A stretch of 14,451 bases of DNA, from NCBI GenBank assembly GCA_003242275.1, contig QGUX01000062.1, positions 1-14,451 of the forward strand. Reading direction: 5' to 3'. The notes beneath the pieces are model-generated. The model saw nothing but the letters and a program-made list of their open reading frames with translations. It searched no databases and had not been told where the DNA came from. The stretch is from Pseudomonadota bacterium. Lineage in GTDB: Bacteria; Pseudomonadota; Gammaproteobacteria; Steroidobacterales; Steroidobacteraceae. How positions within the stretch are numbered: the first letter of the stretch is position 1; every line of letters begins with the position of its first letter. Below, one piece after another: positions 1-10,058 of the stretch. The translations under genes and the position numbers were made by a program.

Positions 1-3000
1 CGGGGGGTCCGCCGCCGGCGAGCGGAGACGGGTGGCGTCGCCCGCGCCTCCCTCGAGGGTGTCGTCACCGGCGCCGCCCTTCACGTAGTCGTCGCCGCTG
101 TAGTCACCGAAGTCGGCCGAGTAGGCCACGCCGCCGTCGTCCAGCTGCAGGAAGTGGCCGTGGTCGTCGCTGCCGATGGTGAAGGTCGCGCCGGACCCCT
201 CGAACCGCAGCTCCTCGACCTGCACGTAGCTGTCGGCGGCCAGGCTGGCGTCGCTGCCGACGTAGCGCACGCGGAAGACCGGCTCGTCGAAGGTGTAGCC
301 CATCACGGGCAGGCCGAACGCTTCCAGCCGGTCGCCGATGCCGGCGTTGCGGGCTTGCACCTCTTCCTCGCCGACGCGCGTGATCACGTAATCCGACGCG
401 CTGCCGGCGAACACGGCGGCGTCATGGCCTTCCCCGCCGATGATGTCGTCGTCGCCACCCGCGCCGTTCAGCACGTTGGCATTGCCATCACCGATCAGGA
501 GGTCACCGTGGAGGGTGCCGACGACGCCATTGATGCCGAACAGCAGCGCCGCGGAATCCGTGTCGGTTTCGCTGGCGTGATACTCGATGCCGTAGGAGCG
601 GCCGAAGTAACCTTCGAGCCTGATGCGCCGGTCTTCCTCCTCGCCCCAGGTGGGCCACCAGTCGTCCAGGAACGATTCGGTGAGCGCCAGACCTGTATCG
701 AGAACCACCACGGCGCCGCTCTCGGCCGAAGTCAGCGTGATGGTGTTGCTGCCGTCACCGCCATCCACGAAGTTGCGTCCGCCGCCGTGCGAGAGCACAT
801 AGGTCTCGTCGCCCGAGCCGCCGAAGAAGGCGTCGTCGCCGTCGCCGCCGGTGAACGTGATTTCGCCGTCGAAGCCGGAGGCGTCGATCATCGCGCCGGC
901 GCTGTTGCCGGTGATGCTCAGGTTGCTGCCCGTACCCGTCAGCTTGACGGTGGTGTAGCCCGCCTCGTCCGACACCTGCAGCCCCAGGTTCTCCGCCCCG
1001 TTGAAGCCGATGGCGGCATCGGAGGTCAGTGCAGCCACGGTGTCGGCATAGTCACCGCTGCCCAGCACCACCTCGTCGCCCGGGACGACCAGCGCCGCCA
1101 AGGCGTTCTGCAGCGCGTCCGCGCCCTGGCCGGGCCCGACCTCGAGCGTGACGGAAGGAATGTCCAGCTCGGAGAGCCCGTAGTAGCGGTCTTCCGCCCT
1201 GAAGTACAGCCGCTCGATGCCGAACAGGCGGTCTTCGCCTTCCACGCCGTCCTTGGCCGTAACGACGATCGCGCCGCTCTGCAGGTCGCGGGAGATGACG
1301 TAGTCGTCGCGGGTGAGTTCGAACACGGCGGTGTCCATGCCGGCGCCGCCGTAGAGGCTGTCGTTGCCCATGCCGCCGGTCAGCGTGTCGTTGCCGCCGC
1401 CGCCGCGGATGACGTCGTTTCCGGCGGTACCATCGAGCGCGTCATCACCCGCGCCACCCGCCAGCAGGTCGTCGTCGTCCGAGTTGAAGGACAGGTCCAC
1501 GGCGGTGGCCGGGCCATTGCCGTTCTCGCCGAAGATGGTGCCGTAGATGTTCAGGGGCAACGACAGGCCGAGGGTGGCATCCAGGGAAGCCGGCAAGGGC
1601 TGCGCCGCATGCACGCCCGCGCCCGACTGCCCGATGAACACATTGCCGCGGACCGTGATGCCGGCCGCGTTGTCAAACGTGCCTTCGGCCCCGGTGAGCG
1701 TCACGCCGTTCACGCCGCCGTTGAACAGGTTGTCGGAAATGCGTACATCCTCGGCGTCCGCACCGGCCTCGAGCCGCACACCGGCCTGGGTCGTCGTGAA
1801 CTCGTTGCGGCCGATGTCGAGGGTGCCCACGCCCTGCGCGTCGATGCCGGTCGCCGCGGAAATGCGGTTGGCTTCGATGGTCGCCAGGGCCGTTCCCGAC
1901 AGCGAAACGGCCGTGCCCATACCGGCGTCCAGCACACTGTTCCTGAGCGTGAACCCTTCCGCGCCTGCGTCAACGGCCAGCGAACCTTCGATGCGCACGC
2001 CGTCGATGGTGACGCCCCCCGCGTGCACGCCGAGTGCCGCGCCGATGACGGTGATGAGGGATTCCCCGCCGCGGACGCTGGATGCGCCGGGAACGCCTGC
2101 GTTGGCGCCGCGCAGGGTGATGCGCTCGCCGATGCCGGCGAAGCTGTCGCCATCCAGCTCGTAGCTGCCCTCGCGCAGCTCGATGGTGTCGCCCTCGACG
2201 GCCGAGGCCAGCGCCTGCGCCAGCTCATCTTCGCCGTACAGGGCCTTCAGGCGCCCCTCCGCATCGAAGACGCGGACGGCCAGCGTCAGGTCGAGCTGCG
2301 CGTCGCCGAAGCGCAGCACCTCGATGCCGGTGAGCGTGTCCACGCCGTCCGGCCCGTCGTTCTCGTGCGTGACGATGATGCGTTCGCCGCTGAACTCGAT
2401 GCGGTACTGGTTCCGCGCACCGCTGAAGACCGCCGTATCCCGGCCCTCGCCACCCTCCAGCGTGTCATTGCCCGCGCCACCCTCCAGCGTGTCGTCGCCG
2501 GCGCCGCCGCGAAGGATGTCCGCGTCCCCGCCGCCTTCCAGGGAATCGTCCCCGGCGCCACCCTCCAGGATGTCGCTGCCGGCGCCGCCCTCCAGGTGGT
2601 CGTCACCCTCGCCGCCGCGCAGCAGGTCATTGCCCACCCCGCCCTTCAGCGTGTCATTGCCGGCACCGCCCTGGAGGATGTCGTTGCCCGATCCGCCGAC
2701 CAGCTCGTCGTCGCCGCGGCCGCCGGTGAGCGTGTCGTTCGCGTCCGAGCCCTGGATGACGATGTTCGAGGCCGCAGCGCCCGTGTCCACCACGCCGGCG
2801 GCGCCGGTGATGGTCATCGTCTCGTCGGTGAGGTTGTCGAAGGCGCCGAAGTCGCCATTGGATTCGTGATGCGTGACTGTCACGTTCTCGACGCGGACGT
2901 TCACGCCGGACTCGCCTTCGAGGCGCACGCCGTCGGCATTCACTTCACCGACGCGGATGCCGGTGGAAGTGCCGTCGATGGTGCCGTTGCGGATGACGAG

Positions 3001-6000
3001 CTCGCCGCCATACGTCGCAGGCTGCGGGCCGTACGAGGCACCGTCTTCACGCGCCTTGACCACGATGGCGCCGCCGCTCGGGTGCGGCGCGCCGGCACCG
3101 GCCGAGGTACCCACGTTGATGAACGTGAAGTCGTGGATCTCGATGCCCTTGAACTCACCCCACTTGAGGTTGATGTCGATGCCATTGCCGAAGGCGCCCT
3201 CGGCCGCGCCGGTGCCACCGAACGGCGGCGTGCGACCATAGTGCCCCACGTTCTCCATCACGATGTTGCGGATGGTGCTGTCGGAAAGCAGCTCGGCGTA
3301 GATGCCCTTCTCGAGGATGTCCTCGAAACGCATGCCGTCGATCAGGATGTCCTCAGCCCGGCCGCCGCCGCCACCGGGAACGGCGGGGTCCTGCAGCACG
3401 ATGCCCTGGTACGCATGCGAGATGGAGCCACCGAGGATGTCGATGCCGTCGAGGACGGACGTACCCGTCCCGCCGCTGCCATAGGTGTTGGTGATGCCCT
3501 GCACCACATTGGAGATCGACAGCCCGTCGAGCACGATGCCGCCCAGCTCCTGCGGACCACCAGCGAAGCGCACGCCCTGGTAGAAGCTCTCGATCGCGAG
3601 GCCCTTGAGGGTCACGTTGCCTGAGGCGATCAGGATGCCCGCGCCAGAGTGGTTGTCGTAGGTGGTCTGGTCGGGCAGCCACTCGTCGACGGTTTGGCCC
3701 TCCGGGATGTGGTTGTCCCCGAGGAAGGAACCACGGACCACGGCGCCGGGCTCACCCAGGATGGTGACCGCCTTGTCCACCGTGAACCCGCCCTGGTGGA
3801 TCCCGGCCGCAACGACGATGGTGTCGCCCGCGCGGCAGTTCGCCAGCGCCTCGGCAATGGTATCGAAGTCGCCGTCCGCGCCCACGCGCCACGTGACCGC
3901 GCCGCGCAGGTCTTCCAGCAGGACCGCATCGCCCTCGGGGCCACCGAAGCGCACCCATTCGATGCCGGTCAGCTGGTCCGCGCCGTCCGGCCCGGTGACC
4001 GTGTAGGTTCCGGTGGCCTTGTCGAAGGCGATGGAGTACTGCTCCCGGGCGTGCGCGAAGACCGCGGTGTCCGAGCCCTCGCCGCCGATGAGCACGTCAT
4101 CGCCGGCCCCGCCGATCAGCACGTCGTCGCCCGCGCCACCCTCGATGAGGTTGTCGCCGTCATTGCCAGCCAGCGTATTGCCCTCGGCATTGCCGGTGAT
4201 GTTCGCGGCGCCTTCGCCAGCCAGCTTCACTTCCGCCACGCCTTCGCCGAGAACGAGCTCCAGTGCGCTGCCGGCGGCCACGTCCAGTGTGATGCCGGAC
4301 ACGTCCACCTGGACGGACCCATGCGCCCGGCCGCCGATGTGTACCGTGTCGCCCTGCTGCGCGATCGTTTGTGCCGTTTCCTGGTCGCGGGTCACGAAGG
4401 AACCGGCATCGCGGTACACGAAAACGGCCGGTGCGCTGCCCATGTACTCGGCGTACTCGAAGGTGCGCACCGTGCCATCGGCCGTGGTCACATAGGCATA
4501 GGGCCCGGTGATGTTGTCGCCGACCAGCGCCTCGATGAACGCGGCATCGGCGAGGTGCTCCGCGTGCTGGTCCCAGTTCTGGAACAGGAACCCCGTGACG
4601 CCGGTGAGGTCATTGCCGGAGACCGTATCCGGAAGACCGGCATGCTCCGTCAGCCACGCGACGGCATCGACCACGCCCCGCACACGCAGGAAGTGCGTGC
4701 CACTGACCACGTTGCCGGTGATGACGAACGTGGCCTCGCCGGAATCACCCGCGCCATTGGTGATGGTGATGCCGCCCTGCAGGACATTGCCATGGACCGT
4801 GAAGCTCTCCAGGTCGTCCGGCCCCTCGTCGCCGAAGTACAGCGCGGCGCTGGTGCGGCCGTCGAAGTTGTAACCTTCGGCGGCGGCCACGACCGAGTGC
4901 TCGAGCACGAATCCGCCCGCGAGCACCTCGAAGGCCTTGTTGACCGCACCTGGCGGCAAGGAGGAATCGCTGCCGCTGGCCACGGCTTCGAAGGCCAGGC
5001 CCTGGATCGTGACATTGGGCGCAGTGACCAGGAAGTTGCCGCCGGCACCGCGTTCACTGCCCGAGACGATGGTCGCCGCCACCGCCTGTGCGTCCTCGAC
5101 CAGCTCGTCCGACTCGCCGGCGACACCCAGGATGGTGAGGCTCTTGTCGATCACCAGGCCGACGCGCACGTTGGCGTTGCCATTGTAGGGCGTCTCTTCC
5201 ACGTACCTGCCGGCGCGGACGATGATGATGTCTCCATCCTGCGCGGCATTGATCGCCTCCTGCAGCGATTCGAAGTGGCCGTTGCCGGAGGCATCCACGA
5301 TGATGGGTAACTTCTCGCTGATGGCGGAAAGGTCCCACGTCCCGTCCGCGAACGTCGCCTGCTCGACGTCCAGCAGCGTATCCGTTCCGTCCGGGGCTCC
5401 TTCGCGCAGGTCCTCGACCGTGTAGGTGCGGCTGACCGGATCCCAGGTGATCCGGTAGTCCTCGCGGCTGCCCGCGAACTCGGCGGTATCCACGCCGTCT
5501 CCGCCGGCCAGCAGGTCGTTGCCGGCACCGCCCGAAAGCCAGTCGTCGCCGTCACCACCGGCCAGCTGGTCATCGCCGTCGCCGCCGTACAGCGTGTCGT
5601 TGCCGGCATTGCCGATCAGGCGATCGCCGAAGCGCGTGCCGGTGATGGTGTTGTCCATCCCCTCCGTGGACTTCTCGCCCTGCAGCTCGGTGACGATGCC
5701 TGATTCCGGCAGCGTGATGTCGAAACCGCTGGCATCGACGTCTCCCGAGATGCCGTCGAAATTGATCAGCGCTTCCCATTCGGACGCGGCTCCCGACAGG
5801 TCGAGGCCGTCGATTTCAAGGCCCTCGATGTCGCCATAATTGAAGATCCCGACGGGATTCTTCGAGAAGCCGCCCGAGATGGTCACGTTCTGGAGGACCA
5901 CGTTGCCGATAGGCGGCAGGTCGCCGTCGAGATGCCGGTTGTCCGCGCCCTGCATCTCGATGGCGTTCGCGGGTACACCGCCCTGCTGGGTCGTGGCGTT

Positions 6001-9000
6001 CTCCGCGCCCTCGAAGAGGGTATCGGTGACGCGCAGGTCGCCCTCGTAGCGCCACAACTTGATGGCGGCGCCGTTCTTGTCGCCGCCGCCCACCCGGTGG
6101 AACGCGCTGCCGGTCACCACCAGCGCGCCGAGATGGGTTGCCGGACCCTCTCCGTCGGTGCCGTTGCCGACCATCACGCCCCTGACGGAAATGTCGGCGA
6201 AGTCGGTGTGGTCCAGCGCCAGGGTGCCGAGCACGGTGCCGTCCTCGACGTGCACGCCCGTAACCGCTCCCCTGAACTGCACGCCCTGCACCACCACGCT
6301 GCTGTCAGGCCCGAAGTCGCCCCGCAGGGTCAGGGCATCACCGGACACCGGATCGAGCGTGACCGTCGCACCCTCGGCCGCGACCAGCCGCAGCGACTTC
6401 TCCTCGATGACGAGATTCTCGTAATACGTTCCCGCGGCGATGTAGATGGTTGCACCATCGGCGGCGGCATCGATCGCCTCCTGGATCGTGCCGAAGCTGG
6501 TGTCCGCTTCGAAGCCCACCGTCAGCACCATCGGCTGCACCATGGAGCCGTCCAGCAGCAGGTTGCCCTGGAGGCCGAGCACGCCCGTCAGGACCGCTTC
6601 CGCCTGCCCGGGCGTGAGCGTCACCAGCCCATTGGCCGGATCCCCCTGGTCGCCGGCGATGAAATGCGCGCTGAGCGCCGCATCGATCGCCGCGGCATCG
6701 GGCTTGCCGCCGGCACGCGGAACCTCCTGGCCGAAGACGGACAGGATCTTCTCCCGCTCGTAACTGCTGCCGAAATTGGCGAGCAGCACCCGGTATCCGC
6801 TGGAGAACTCCAGGCACAGCTCCCAGTCCGCTGAGTTGCCGGGATAGATGGCATGCCCGGCCTCGAACTGCGCCCGGTTGGCCACCTCGGCGTCGAGCGC
6901 GGCCTCGCCCTGGCCGAGCTTCACGGTGACATTGGCCAGCAGCTCTTCCATCGAGCTGAAGCCCGTGACATTCAGCATGTCGAAGACGTGGTCCTGCCCG
7001 AGGCCGCCCACGGCCCGCTGTTCGTCGACCGGCCCGGCGTTGAAGTTGTAGATCAGCACGGATCCGGGTCCCTCCCCGGCCGGGATCTCCACCGTGTCGC
7101 TGCCACCGTGGCCCATGTTTTGCGTGCTGGTGCCGAGCACCACCACGTTCGCGCCTGCGCCGGGGCGGATGAGGTCATCGCCGTACGCGTCGAGGGAACT
7201 CCGCGGCACGGGGCCATCACCCCAGATCAGGTCGTCTCCGTCGCCACCAGCGATCACGTCCGATCCGGCGCCGCCGATGATCACATCGTTCCCCGGGGTG
7301 CCTTCGATGGCGTCGTCCCCGGCAGTGCCCTCCAGGAGGATGGCGCCGTCGATGGAGTTGTCTTCAAGTTCCAGTCCCGCCACGTTGGTGACCAGCAGGC
7401 CCACGCTGCCGCCGTCCTCGATCGTCACGTCGCGGATGACGAGCCCTTCGAGCGTCGCCGGGCTGGCGGTATAGTTCGAGCTGTCCCCTTCGTATCCCCG
7501 CGCCATGACGACGAGGCCCTTTCCAGGTCCGGTGCCATCGATGCCCGAGCCGGTGAAGGTGGAATTGGTGATCTGGATGTCCTCGTAGTCGCCGTACTTG
7601 AGGTTGATGTCGAACCCGGCGTTGTACTGGTACCCGGGATCGACGCCGCTGCCTTCCACGGTGACGCCGTCGAATGCCGCACGGGAGAGTTTCTCGGTGT
7701 AGAACCCCTTGATGCCGTTGCCGTTGAAGGTGGTGTCCTTCACGACCAGGTCGGTGATGTTGCTGTTGCCGGACTTGTCCTTGTCCGAATACCAGCCGTG
7801 CGTCACGTTGTCGTCGAAGTGGCTCCTTTCGATGTTCAGGTGCGAGGCCGAGGCCTTGCTGCCGATCTTCACGCCGACGTTGTTGCCGCGCGCCGTCACG
7901 CCCGCGAGGGCGAGATGGCTGACGTTGCTCAGGTTCAGGCCATAGTTGAAGTGGGTCAGGACCAGATTGGCGATCTGCAGCGGTCCGTTCTCCGCGCCGC
8001 TCGCCGCCGCCGTGATCGCCAGCCCGCTGCCGGTCATGTCCGAACCGCTGACGATGACCTCGCCCTCGATCATGCCCTGCAGGTGAACGAACCTGTCCAG
8101 CGTGATCGGGCCGGCGTATTCGCCCGGCGCAATCATCACGGTATTGCCGTGCTCCGCCGCGGCCACCGCCTCCTGGATCGTCTCATAGCCACCGTTGCCG
8201 ACCAGCAGGTACACGGCATTGCCGACCTGGATCCTGTCCACGCCATCGAGGACAACGACTTCATCGCCGTTGCGCACTACCCAGGCACCGTCCTCGAAGC
8301 CGATCTGCCAGCTTGCGTCGTACACGTCGCGACCCGAGAGGTCGGAGACGATGCGGATGTCGTCGTAGTAATAGGTTTCGCCGGTGTCCGACTCGTTGCC
8401 CTCATTGCTGCTGTTGACGATGATCGCCTCGAGCTGCGCGATGCCCATGCCCTGCGGGCCCGTTCCCCACACATTCGCGCCGTCGTCAAGGGTGTAGAGC
8501 GTGTCGCCGTTCACCTTGAAGACGAATGCCCCGGCACCGGGCGTCAGTTCAATCGAGACATCCAGCCATCCCCGTTCCCCGTAGTTGATCGCGAGCCACT
8601 GGCCATCGCCCGTGAACTTGCCCTCTTCGTCAAGGCCGTCATCCAGCCAGATGCGGAAGCCGCCGGTGAACGTCTGGCCGTCCACGGCGGTCATCCCCAG
8701 CGCCGTGGCGCCGTCGGCATCCACGTACTCCAGGATGGCGAACCAGCCGCCTTTCGGAATGCTCCCCTCCGCGTCCTGGAACTGCAGCCAGACGCCGCTC
8801 CTCTGCAACCGGCCGTCCTCGTCGAACCCGGGGTCGGCCAGGAAGCGGTAGCGCACCGCCACGCCGTCCTCGACGCCGACGTGGAAGGTCTCGCCGGCGC
8901 CGGGCACGAACCTCGAACCCTGGTACTTGCCGAAGTCGGTGGACTTGTTGGGGCCGTCGGCATCGGTCTTGAATGCCAGCACGGCTTCGCCGTCCAGGTC

Positions 9001-9339
9001 CGCCACCTCCAGGCCGAGGAGCGGGTAGCGGTCGGTCTGCCATCCCGCGCTGCCCGGACCCGCCTGTGCATCATCCCCATTGGCGCCCGTGAGCTCGAAC
9101 ACCACCGGTTCGTAGGTCAGGTCCTGCAGCAGCAGGCCGGTCATGCCCTGCGCGGCGTTGATGCTGCCGCGCAGGACGGTCTCCCCGATGCCGTTGCCCT
9201 TCAACGTGACGTTGCTGGCGGTGACGGTGAACTCGCCTTCGTACACATCCCCGGTGAGCTCGATGACGAGACCGTTCCCGGCGGATGCCAGATGGCTACG
9301 AAGCTCGTCGGAGTTGGTCGCAACAACCACGTTTCCCAT
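1..9339 (-). CDS. Giant RTX / parallel beta-helix secreted protein, 3' end outside window
   Basis: This is an open frame of 3113 codons from the ATG at 9339 to the left edge, with no stop in the window. An in-frame TAG at 9346-9348 lies three codons upstream and AGGGG at 9353-9349 is a plausible ribosome site, so the start is well fixed. The N-terminus ([15 protein letters not shown]) has no signal peptide or membrane segment, as expected for type I secretion. Order seen: a first helix rung (1-65); a Trp/Tyr/Gly-rich insertion resembling a LamG/concanavalin-type lectin fold (about 66-335, inferred); then repeated cycles of beta-helix (about 340-665, 938-1230, 1343-1715, 1815-2195, 2362-2618 and 2730-2800), RTX nonapeptides (671-706, 1234-1287, 1716-1760, 2197-2304, 2619-2672, near 2815-2868 and 2941-2976) and, after five of the arrays, a domain beginning DTAVF. 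Helix segments open with an xxIxEAxxAAxxGDxI-type rung as in pectin-lyase-like proteins. I read only two cysteines. The role is probably a surface adhesin, matrix protein or polysaccharide-acting enzyme. No catalytic set was recognised, and the YGFDPH motif of alginate epimerases is absent. Confidence 0.93.
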   Translation of the reverse strand, partial: MGNVVVATNSDELRSHLASAGNGLVIELTGDVYEGEFTVTASNVTLKGNGIGETVLRGSINAAQGMTGLLLQDLTYEPVVFELTGANGDDAQAGPGSAGWQTDRYPLLGLEVADLDGEAVLAFKTDADGPNKSTDFGKYQGSRFVPGAGETFHVGVEDGVAVRYRFLADPGFDEDGRLQRSGVWLQFQDAEGSIPKGGWFAILEYVDADGATALGMTAVDGQTFTGGFRIWLDDGLDEEGKFTGDGQWLAINYGERGWLDVSIELTPGAGAFVFKVNGDTLYTLDDGANVWGTGPQGMGIAQLEAIIVNSSNEGNESDTGETYYYDDIRIVSDLSGRDVYDASWQIGFEDGAWVVRNGDEVVVLDGVDRIQVGNAVYLLVGNGGYETIQEAVAAAEHGNTVMIAPGEYAGPITLDRFVHLQGMIEGEVIVSGSDMTGSGLAITAAASGAENGPLQIANLVLTHFNYGLNLSNVSHLALAGVTARGNNVGVKIGSKASASHLNIERSHFDDNVTHGWYSDKDKSGNSNITDLVVKDTTFNGNGIKGFYTEKLSRAAFDGVTVEGSGVDPGYQYNAGFDINLKYGDYEDIQITNSTFTGSGIDGTGPGKGLVVMARGYEGDSSNYTASPATLEGLVIRDVTIEDGGSVGLLVTNVAGLELEDNSIDGAILLEGTAGDDAIEGTPGNDVIIGGAGSDVIAGGDGDDLIWGDGPVPRSSLDAYGDDLIRPGAGANVVVLGTSTQNMGHGGSDTVEIPAGEGPGSVLIYNFNAGPVDEQRAVGGLGQDHVFDMLNVTGFSSMEELLANVTVKLGQGEAALDAEVANRAQFEAGHAIYPGNSADWELCLEFSSGYRVLLANFGSSYEREKILSVFGQEVPRAGGKPDAAAIDAALSAHFIAGDQGDPANGLVTLTPGQAEAVLTGVLGLQGNLLLDGSMVQPMVLTVGFEADTSFGTIQEAIDAAADGATIYIAAGTYYENLVIEEKSLRLVAAEGATVTLDPVSGDALTLRGDFGPDSSVVVQGVQFRGAVTGVHVEDGTVLGTLALDHTDFADISVRGVMVGNGTDGEGPATHLGALVVTGSAFHRVGGGDKNGAAIKLWRYEGDLRVTDTLFEGAENATTQQGGVPANAIEMQGADNRHLDGDLPPIGNVVLQNVTISGGFSKNPVGIFNYGDIEGLEIDGLDLSGAASEWEALINFDGISGDVDASGFDITLPESGIVTELQGEKSTEGMDNTITGTRFGDRLIGNAGNDTLYGGDGDDQLAGGDGDDWLSGGAGNDLLAGGDGVDTAEFAGSREDYRITWDPVSRTYTVEDLREGAPDGTDTLLDVEQATFADGTWDLSAISEKLPIIVDASGNGHFESLQEAINAAQDGDIIIVRAGRYVEETPYNGNANVRVGLVIDKSLTILGVAGESDELVEDAQAVAATIVSGSERGAGGNFLVTAPNVTIQGLAFEAVASGSDSSLPPGAVNKAFEVLAGGFVLEHSVVAAAEGYNFDGRTSAALYFGDEGPDDLESFTVHGNVLQGGITITNGAGDSGEATFVITGNVVSGTHFLRVRGVVDAVAWLTEHAGLPDTVSGNDLTGVTGFLFQNWDQHAEHLADAAFIEALVGDNITGPYAYVTTADGTVRTFEYAEYMGSAPAVFVYRDAGSFVTRDQETAQTIAQQGDTVHIGGRAHGSVQVDVSGITLDVAAGSALELVLGEGVAEVKLAGEGAANITGNAEGNTLAGNDGDNLIEGGAGDDVLIGGAGDDVLIGGEGSDTAVFAHAREQYSIAFDKATGTYTVTGPDGADQLTGIEWVRFGGPEGDAVLLEDLRGAVTWRVGADGDFDTIAEALANCRAGDTIVVAAGIHQGGFTVDKAVTILGEPGAVVRGSFLGDNHIPEGQTVDEWLPDQTTYDNHSGAGILIASGNVTLKGLAIESFYQGVRFAGGPQELGGIVLDGLSISNVVQGITNTYGSGGTGTSVLDGIDILGGSISHAYQGIVLQDPAVPGGGGGRAEDILIDGMRFEDILEKGIYAELLSDSTIRNIVMENVGHYGRTPPFGGTGAAEGAFGNGIDINLKWGEFKGIEIHDFTFINVGTSAGAGAPHPSGGAIVVKAREDGASYGPQPATYGGELVIRNGTIDGTSTGIRVGEVNADGVRLEGESGVNVRVENVTVTHHESNGDFGAFDNLTDETMTITGAAGVVDTGAAASNIVIQGSDANDTLTGGRGDDELVGGSGNDILQGGAGNDTLKGGVGNDLLRGGEGDDHLEGGAGSDILEGGAGDDSLEGGGDADILRGGAGDDTLEGGAGNDTLEGGEGRDTAVFSGARNQYRIEFSGERIIVTHENDGPDGVDTLTGIEVLRFGDAQLDLTLAVRVFDAEGRLKALYGEDELAQALASAVEGDTIELREGSYELDGDSFAGIGERITLRGANAGVPGASSVRGGESLITVIGAALGVHAGGVTIDGVRIEGSLAVDAGAEGFTLRNSVLDAGMGTAVSLSGTALATIEANRISAATGIDAQGVGTLDIGRNEFTTTQAGVRLEAGADAEDVRISDNLFNGGVNGVTLTGAEGTFDNAAGITVRGNVFIGQSGAGVHAAQPLPASLDATLGLSLPLNIYGTIFGENGNGPATAVDLSFNSDDDDLLAGGAGDDALDGTAGNDVIRGGGGNDTLTGGMGNDSLYGGAGMDTAVFELTRDDYVISRDLQSGAIVVTAKDGVEGEDRLFGIERLYFRAEDRYYGLSELDIPSVTLEVGPGQGADALQNALAALVVPGDEVVLGSGDYADTVAALTSDAAIGFNGAENLGLQVSDEAGYTTVKLTGTGSNLSITGNSAGAMIDASGFDGEITFTGGDGDDAFFGGSGDETYVLSHGGGRNFVDGGDGSNTITLTSAESGAVVVLDTGLALTESFLDDWWPTWGEEEDRRIRLEGYFGRSYGIEYHASETDTDSAALLFGINGVVGTLHGDLLIGDGNANVLNGAGGDDDIIGGEGHDAAVFAGSASDYVITRVGEEEVQARNAGIGDRLEAFGLPVMGYTFDEPVFRVRYVGSDASLAADSYVQVEELRFEGSGATFTIGSDDHGHFLQLDDGGVAYSADFGDYSGDDYVKGGAGDDTLEGGAGDATRLRSPAADPP
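412..519 (-). repeat. RTX array G of the giant protein
   Basis: Four nonapeptides: [27 protein letters not shown] and GGEGHDAAV. They run into [12 protein letters not shown]. The domain that follows is longer than its siblings and contains [12 protein letters not shown] and VQVEELRF. A further partial RTX stretch ([14 protein letters not shown]) begins near 100 and reaches the left edge. Confidence 0.85.
735..895 (-). repeat. RTX array F of the giant protein, degenerate
   Basis: A loose RTX-like stretch: [20 protein letters not shown], then [20 protein letters not shown]. The first pair of units is good; the later ones depart from the nonapeptide period. It resembles the single-turn RTX remnants seen between domains in large repeat proteins. 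Confidence 0.7.
1324..1485 (-). repeat. RTX array E of the giant protein
   Basis: Six nonapeptides starting with an aspartate-rich NSDDDDLLA, then [36 protein letters not shown] and GGAGMDTAV. The array leads into [14 protein letters not shown] and a domain ending LFGIERLYF near 1195. Confidence 0.92.
2428..2751 (-). repeat. RTX array D of the giant protein, longest array
   Basis: Twelve uninterrupted nonapeptides (324 bp), from GSDANDTLT to GGEGRDTAV, including [18 protein letters not shown] and GGAGDDTLE. One unit, GGGDADILR, departs from the GGxGxD core. The DNA is a run of near-identical 27-bp units. It is followed by [14 protein letters not shown] and a domain ending [11 protein letters not shown] near 2310. 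Confidence 0.95.
4060..4194 (-). repeat. RTX array C of the giant protein
   Basis: Five nonapeptides. The third and fourth are identical in protein sequence (GGAGDDVLI). The array is followed by [14 protein letters not shown] and a domain ending [11 protein letters not shown] near 3945. Confidence 0.92.
5479..5640 (-). repeat. RTX array B of the giant protein
   Basis: Six nonapeptides from GTRFGDRLI to GGDGVDTAE, including GGDGDDQLA and GGAGNDLLA. The array runs directly into a domain reading [14 protein letters not shown] and ending [14 protein letters not shown] near 5330. Confidence 0.92.
7222..7329 (-). repeat. RTX array A of the giant protein
   Basis: Four nonapeptides: [27 protein letters not shown] and GGDGDDLIW. 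They follow the first beta-helix. No DTAVF domain follows; instead there is a linker with [19 protein letters not shown] that resembles the post-array region of other RTX proteins. Confidence 0.88.
8334..9145 (-). other. Lectin-like (LamG/concanavalin-type) insertion near the N-terminus of the giant protein
   Basis: Roughly residues 66-335 depart from the beta-helix and RTX pattern. They carry beta-strand-rich text such as [38 protein letters not shown] and [11 protein letters not shown]. The strand alternation and the closing YYYDDIRIV phrase recall LamG or glycan-binding jelly-roll domains. The assignment rests on appearance only, and a novel domain is possible. Confidence 0.4.
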
Positions 9340-9508
9340 GGCGGTCTACCCCTGAAATGCAAGTGCGAATGGACGGCAAGACTGCCGGTGAATTTCCCAC
9401 CAACGGCGGGCCTGTTGGGGACGGTTCGATCCAGAATGGATCAATCTGGGTCGCGGGCCCGCCCGAAGGGACAAGGAGGCGCAGGCGCGGATGCGCGTGC
9501 GTCCCGGA
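9340..9508 (-). other. Spacer between bactofilin and giant gene
   Basis: A 169-bp non-coding gap. It holds a 10-bp perfect palindrome GCGGGCCCGC (9453-9462) and a hairpin GATCCA-loop-TGGATC (9428-9442, 6-bp stem, 3-nt loop). There is no T-tract, so neither is a convincing terminator. No clear sigma-70 promoter was recognised. The gap is long for strict co-transcription without any control element. Confidence 0.5.
9349..9353 (-). promoter_or_regulatory. Ribosome binding site of the giant gene
   Basis: AGGGG stands 9 nt before the ATG at 9339 and directly precedes the in-frame TAG. It supports this start over any later one. Confidence 0.6.
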
Positions 9509-9919
9509 TCAGGTATTGCGTTCCAGCGTCATCACCTCACCGTTCACGCACGCCCCGCGGTGCATGGTGATGTAGGGAGCGGAGATCCTGCCGGTCACCT
9601 CGGCAGAGGCGCGCAGGATGATCTGGTCGGTGGCCGTCAGGTCGCCGTTGACCTTGCCGAAGATCTCGACGAACCGTGCGGTGGCGCGACCATGGAATTC
9701 ACCCCCGCGACTGACGGACAGCGTCAGCGCCTGGATGTCGCCGTCCTTCAGCACGCCGTCGATGCAGACGGCGCCGCCGGTCGTGAAATTGCCGGATGAG
9801 GTGACCCCCATGCCGATCACGATGTCGTCGATGCGCGGCGGCTCCTTCGGTGAGGCGGCCGGAAGTGGAACAGACGCCCCCGGGTTCTTCTGGGGCGGTG
9901 CAGCAGTCTGGGTGCTCAC
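9509..9919 (-). CDS. Bactofilin (polymer-forming cytoskeletal protein)
   Basis: This 136-residue protein has a Pro/Ala-rich flexible tail (about 1-30) and a core from about residue 33 that starts IDDIVIGMGVTSSGNF. The core continues in short beta rungs with the bactofilin pattern: a CIDGVLKDGDI rung, then GGEFHGRATA, then FGKVNGDLTA, then SAEVTGRISA, and ends at HRGACVNGEV. Bactofilins form non-polar filaments of stacked right-handed beta-helices at the inner membrane and act as local scaffolds for cell-wall enzymes, stalks or shape. The start chosen is GTG at 9919, because GAGG lies 5 nt upstream. An upstream in-frame GTG at 9985 would add 22 residues with no bactofilin character and has a poorer ribosome site. 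No membrane segment is seen. The gene stands 219 bp after one RTX giant and 169 bp before another on the same strand, without the M23 peptidase gene that often accompanies bactofilins. Family assignment is firm; a link to the secreted neighbours is inference. Confidence 0.92.
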   Translation of the reverse strand: MSTQTAAPPQKNPGASVPLPAASPKEPPRIDDIVIGMGVTSSGNFTTGGAVCIDGVLKDGDIQALTLSVSRGGEFHGRATARFVEIFGKVNGDLTATDQIILRASAEVTGRISAPYITMHRGACVNGEVMTLERNT

Positions 9920-9924
9920 GCTGA

Positions 9925-9928
9925 CCTC
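9925..9928 (-). promoter_or_regulatory. Ribosome binding site of the bactofilin gene
   Basis: GAGG stands 5 nt before the GTG at 9919. It favours this start over the upstream in-frame GTG at 9985. Confidence 0.55.
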
Positions 9929-10058
9929 ATCAGTTCTCTGTTGGATGCATGCAGGCGAAGTCCAGGCACACAGGGCGGGACTCACCCCGCGACCGACAGC
10001 GGCAGCGACCGGTGGCGCCGGCCGCCGTCGCAGCCGTCCGCCAGCGGCCGGAGGGACG

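Noticed and set aside
154..3624. Plus-strand open frame of 1156 codons
   Set aside because: It lies exactly codon-on-codon opposite the giant minus-strand gene. In that register a stop appears only opposite TTA, CTA or TCA codons, which a high-GC gene rarely uses; its own stop at 3622-3624 is opposite a TCA serine. The translation is low-complexity Ala/Val/Asp/Arg with no recognisable domain, while the minus strand gives clear RTX and helix repeats.
3649..5310. Plus-strand open frame of 553 codons
   Set aside because: Same codon-aligned antisense register to the giant gene; no domain and no plausible family.
5932..6834. Plus-strand open frame of 300 codons
   Set aside because: Codon-aligned antisense shadow of the giant gene within the second beta-helix and the linker before it.
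1..9339. Giant protein considered as an AlgE-type alginate C5-epimerase
   Set aside because: The helix-plus-RTX layout is similar, but the YGFDPH catalytic motif was not found in any helix segment.
9428..9462. Palindrome and hairpin before the giant gene considered as a terminator
   Set aside because: Stems of only 5-6 bp and no following T-tract on the minus strand; recorded only as spacer content.
6853..9570. Plus-strand open frame of 905 codons running past the giant's start into the bactofilin 3' end
   Set aside because: It keeps the antisense register of the giant gene, gives no recognisable protein, and spans an intergenic gap only by chance lack of stops.
9917..9985. Upstream GTG at 9985 as the bactofilin start
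   Set aside because: The extra 22 residues (SPALCAWTSP and so on) lack bactofilin character, and the GTG at 9919 has a well-placed GAGG.
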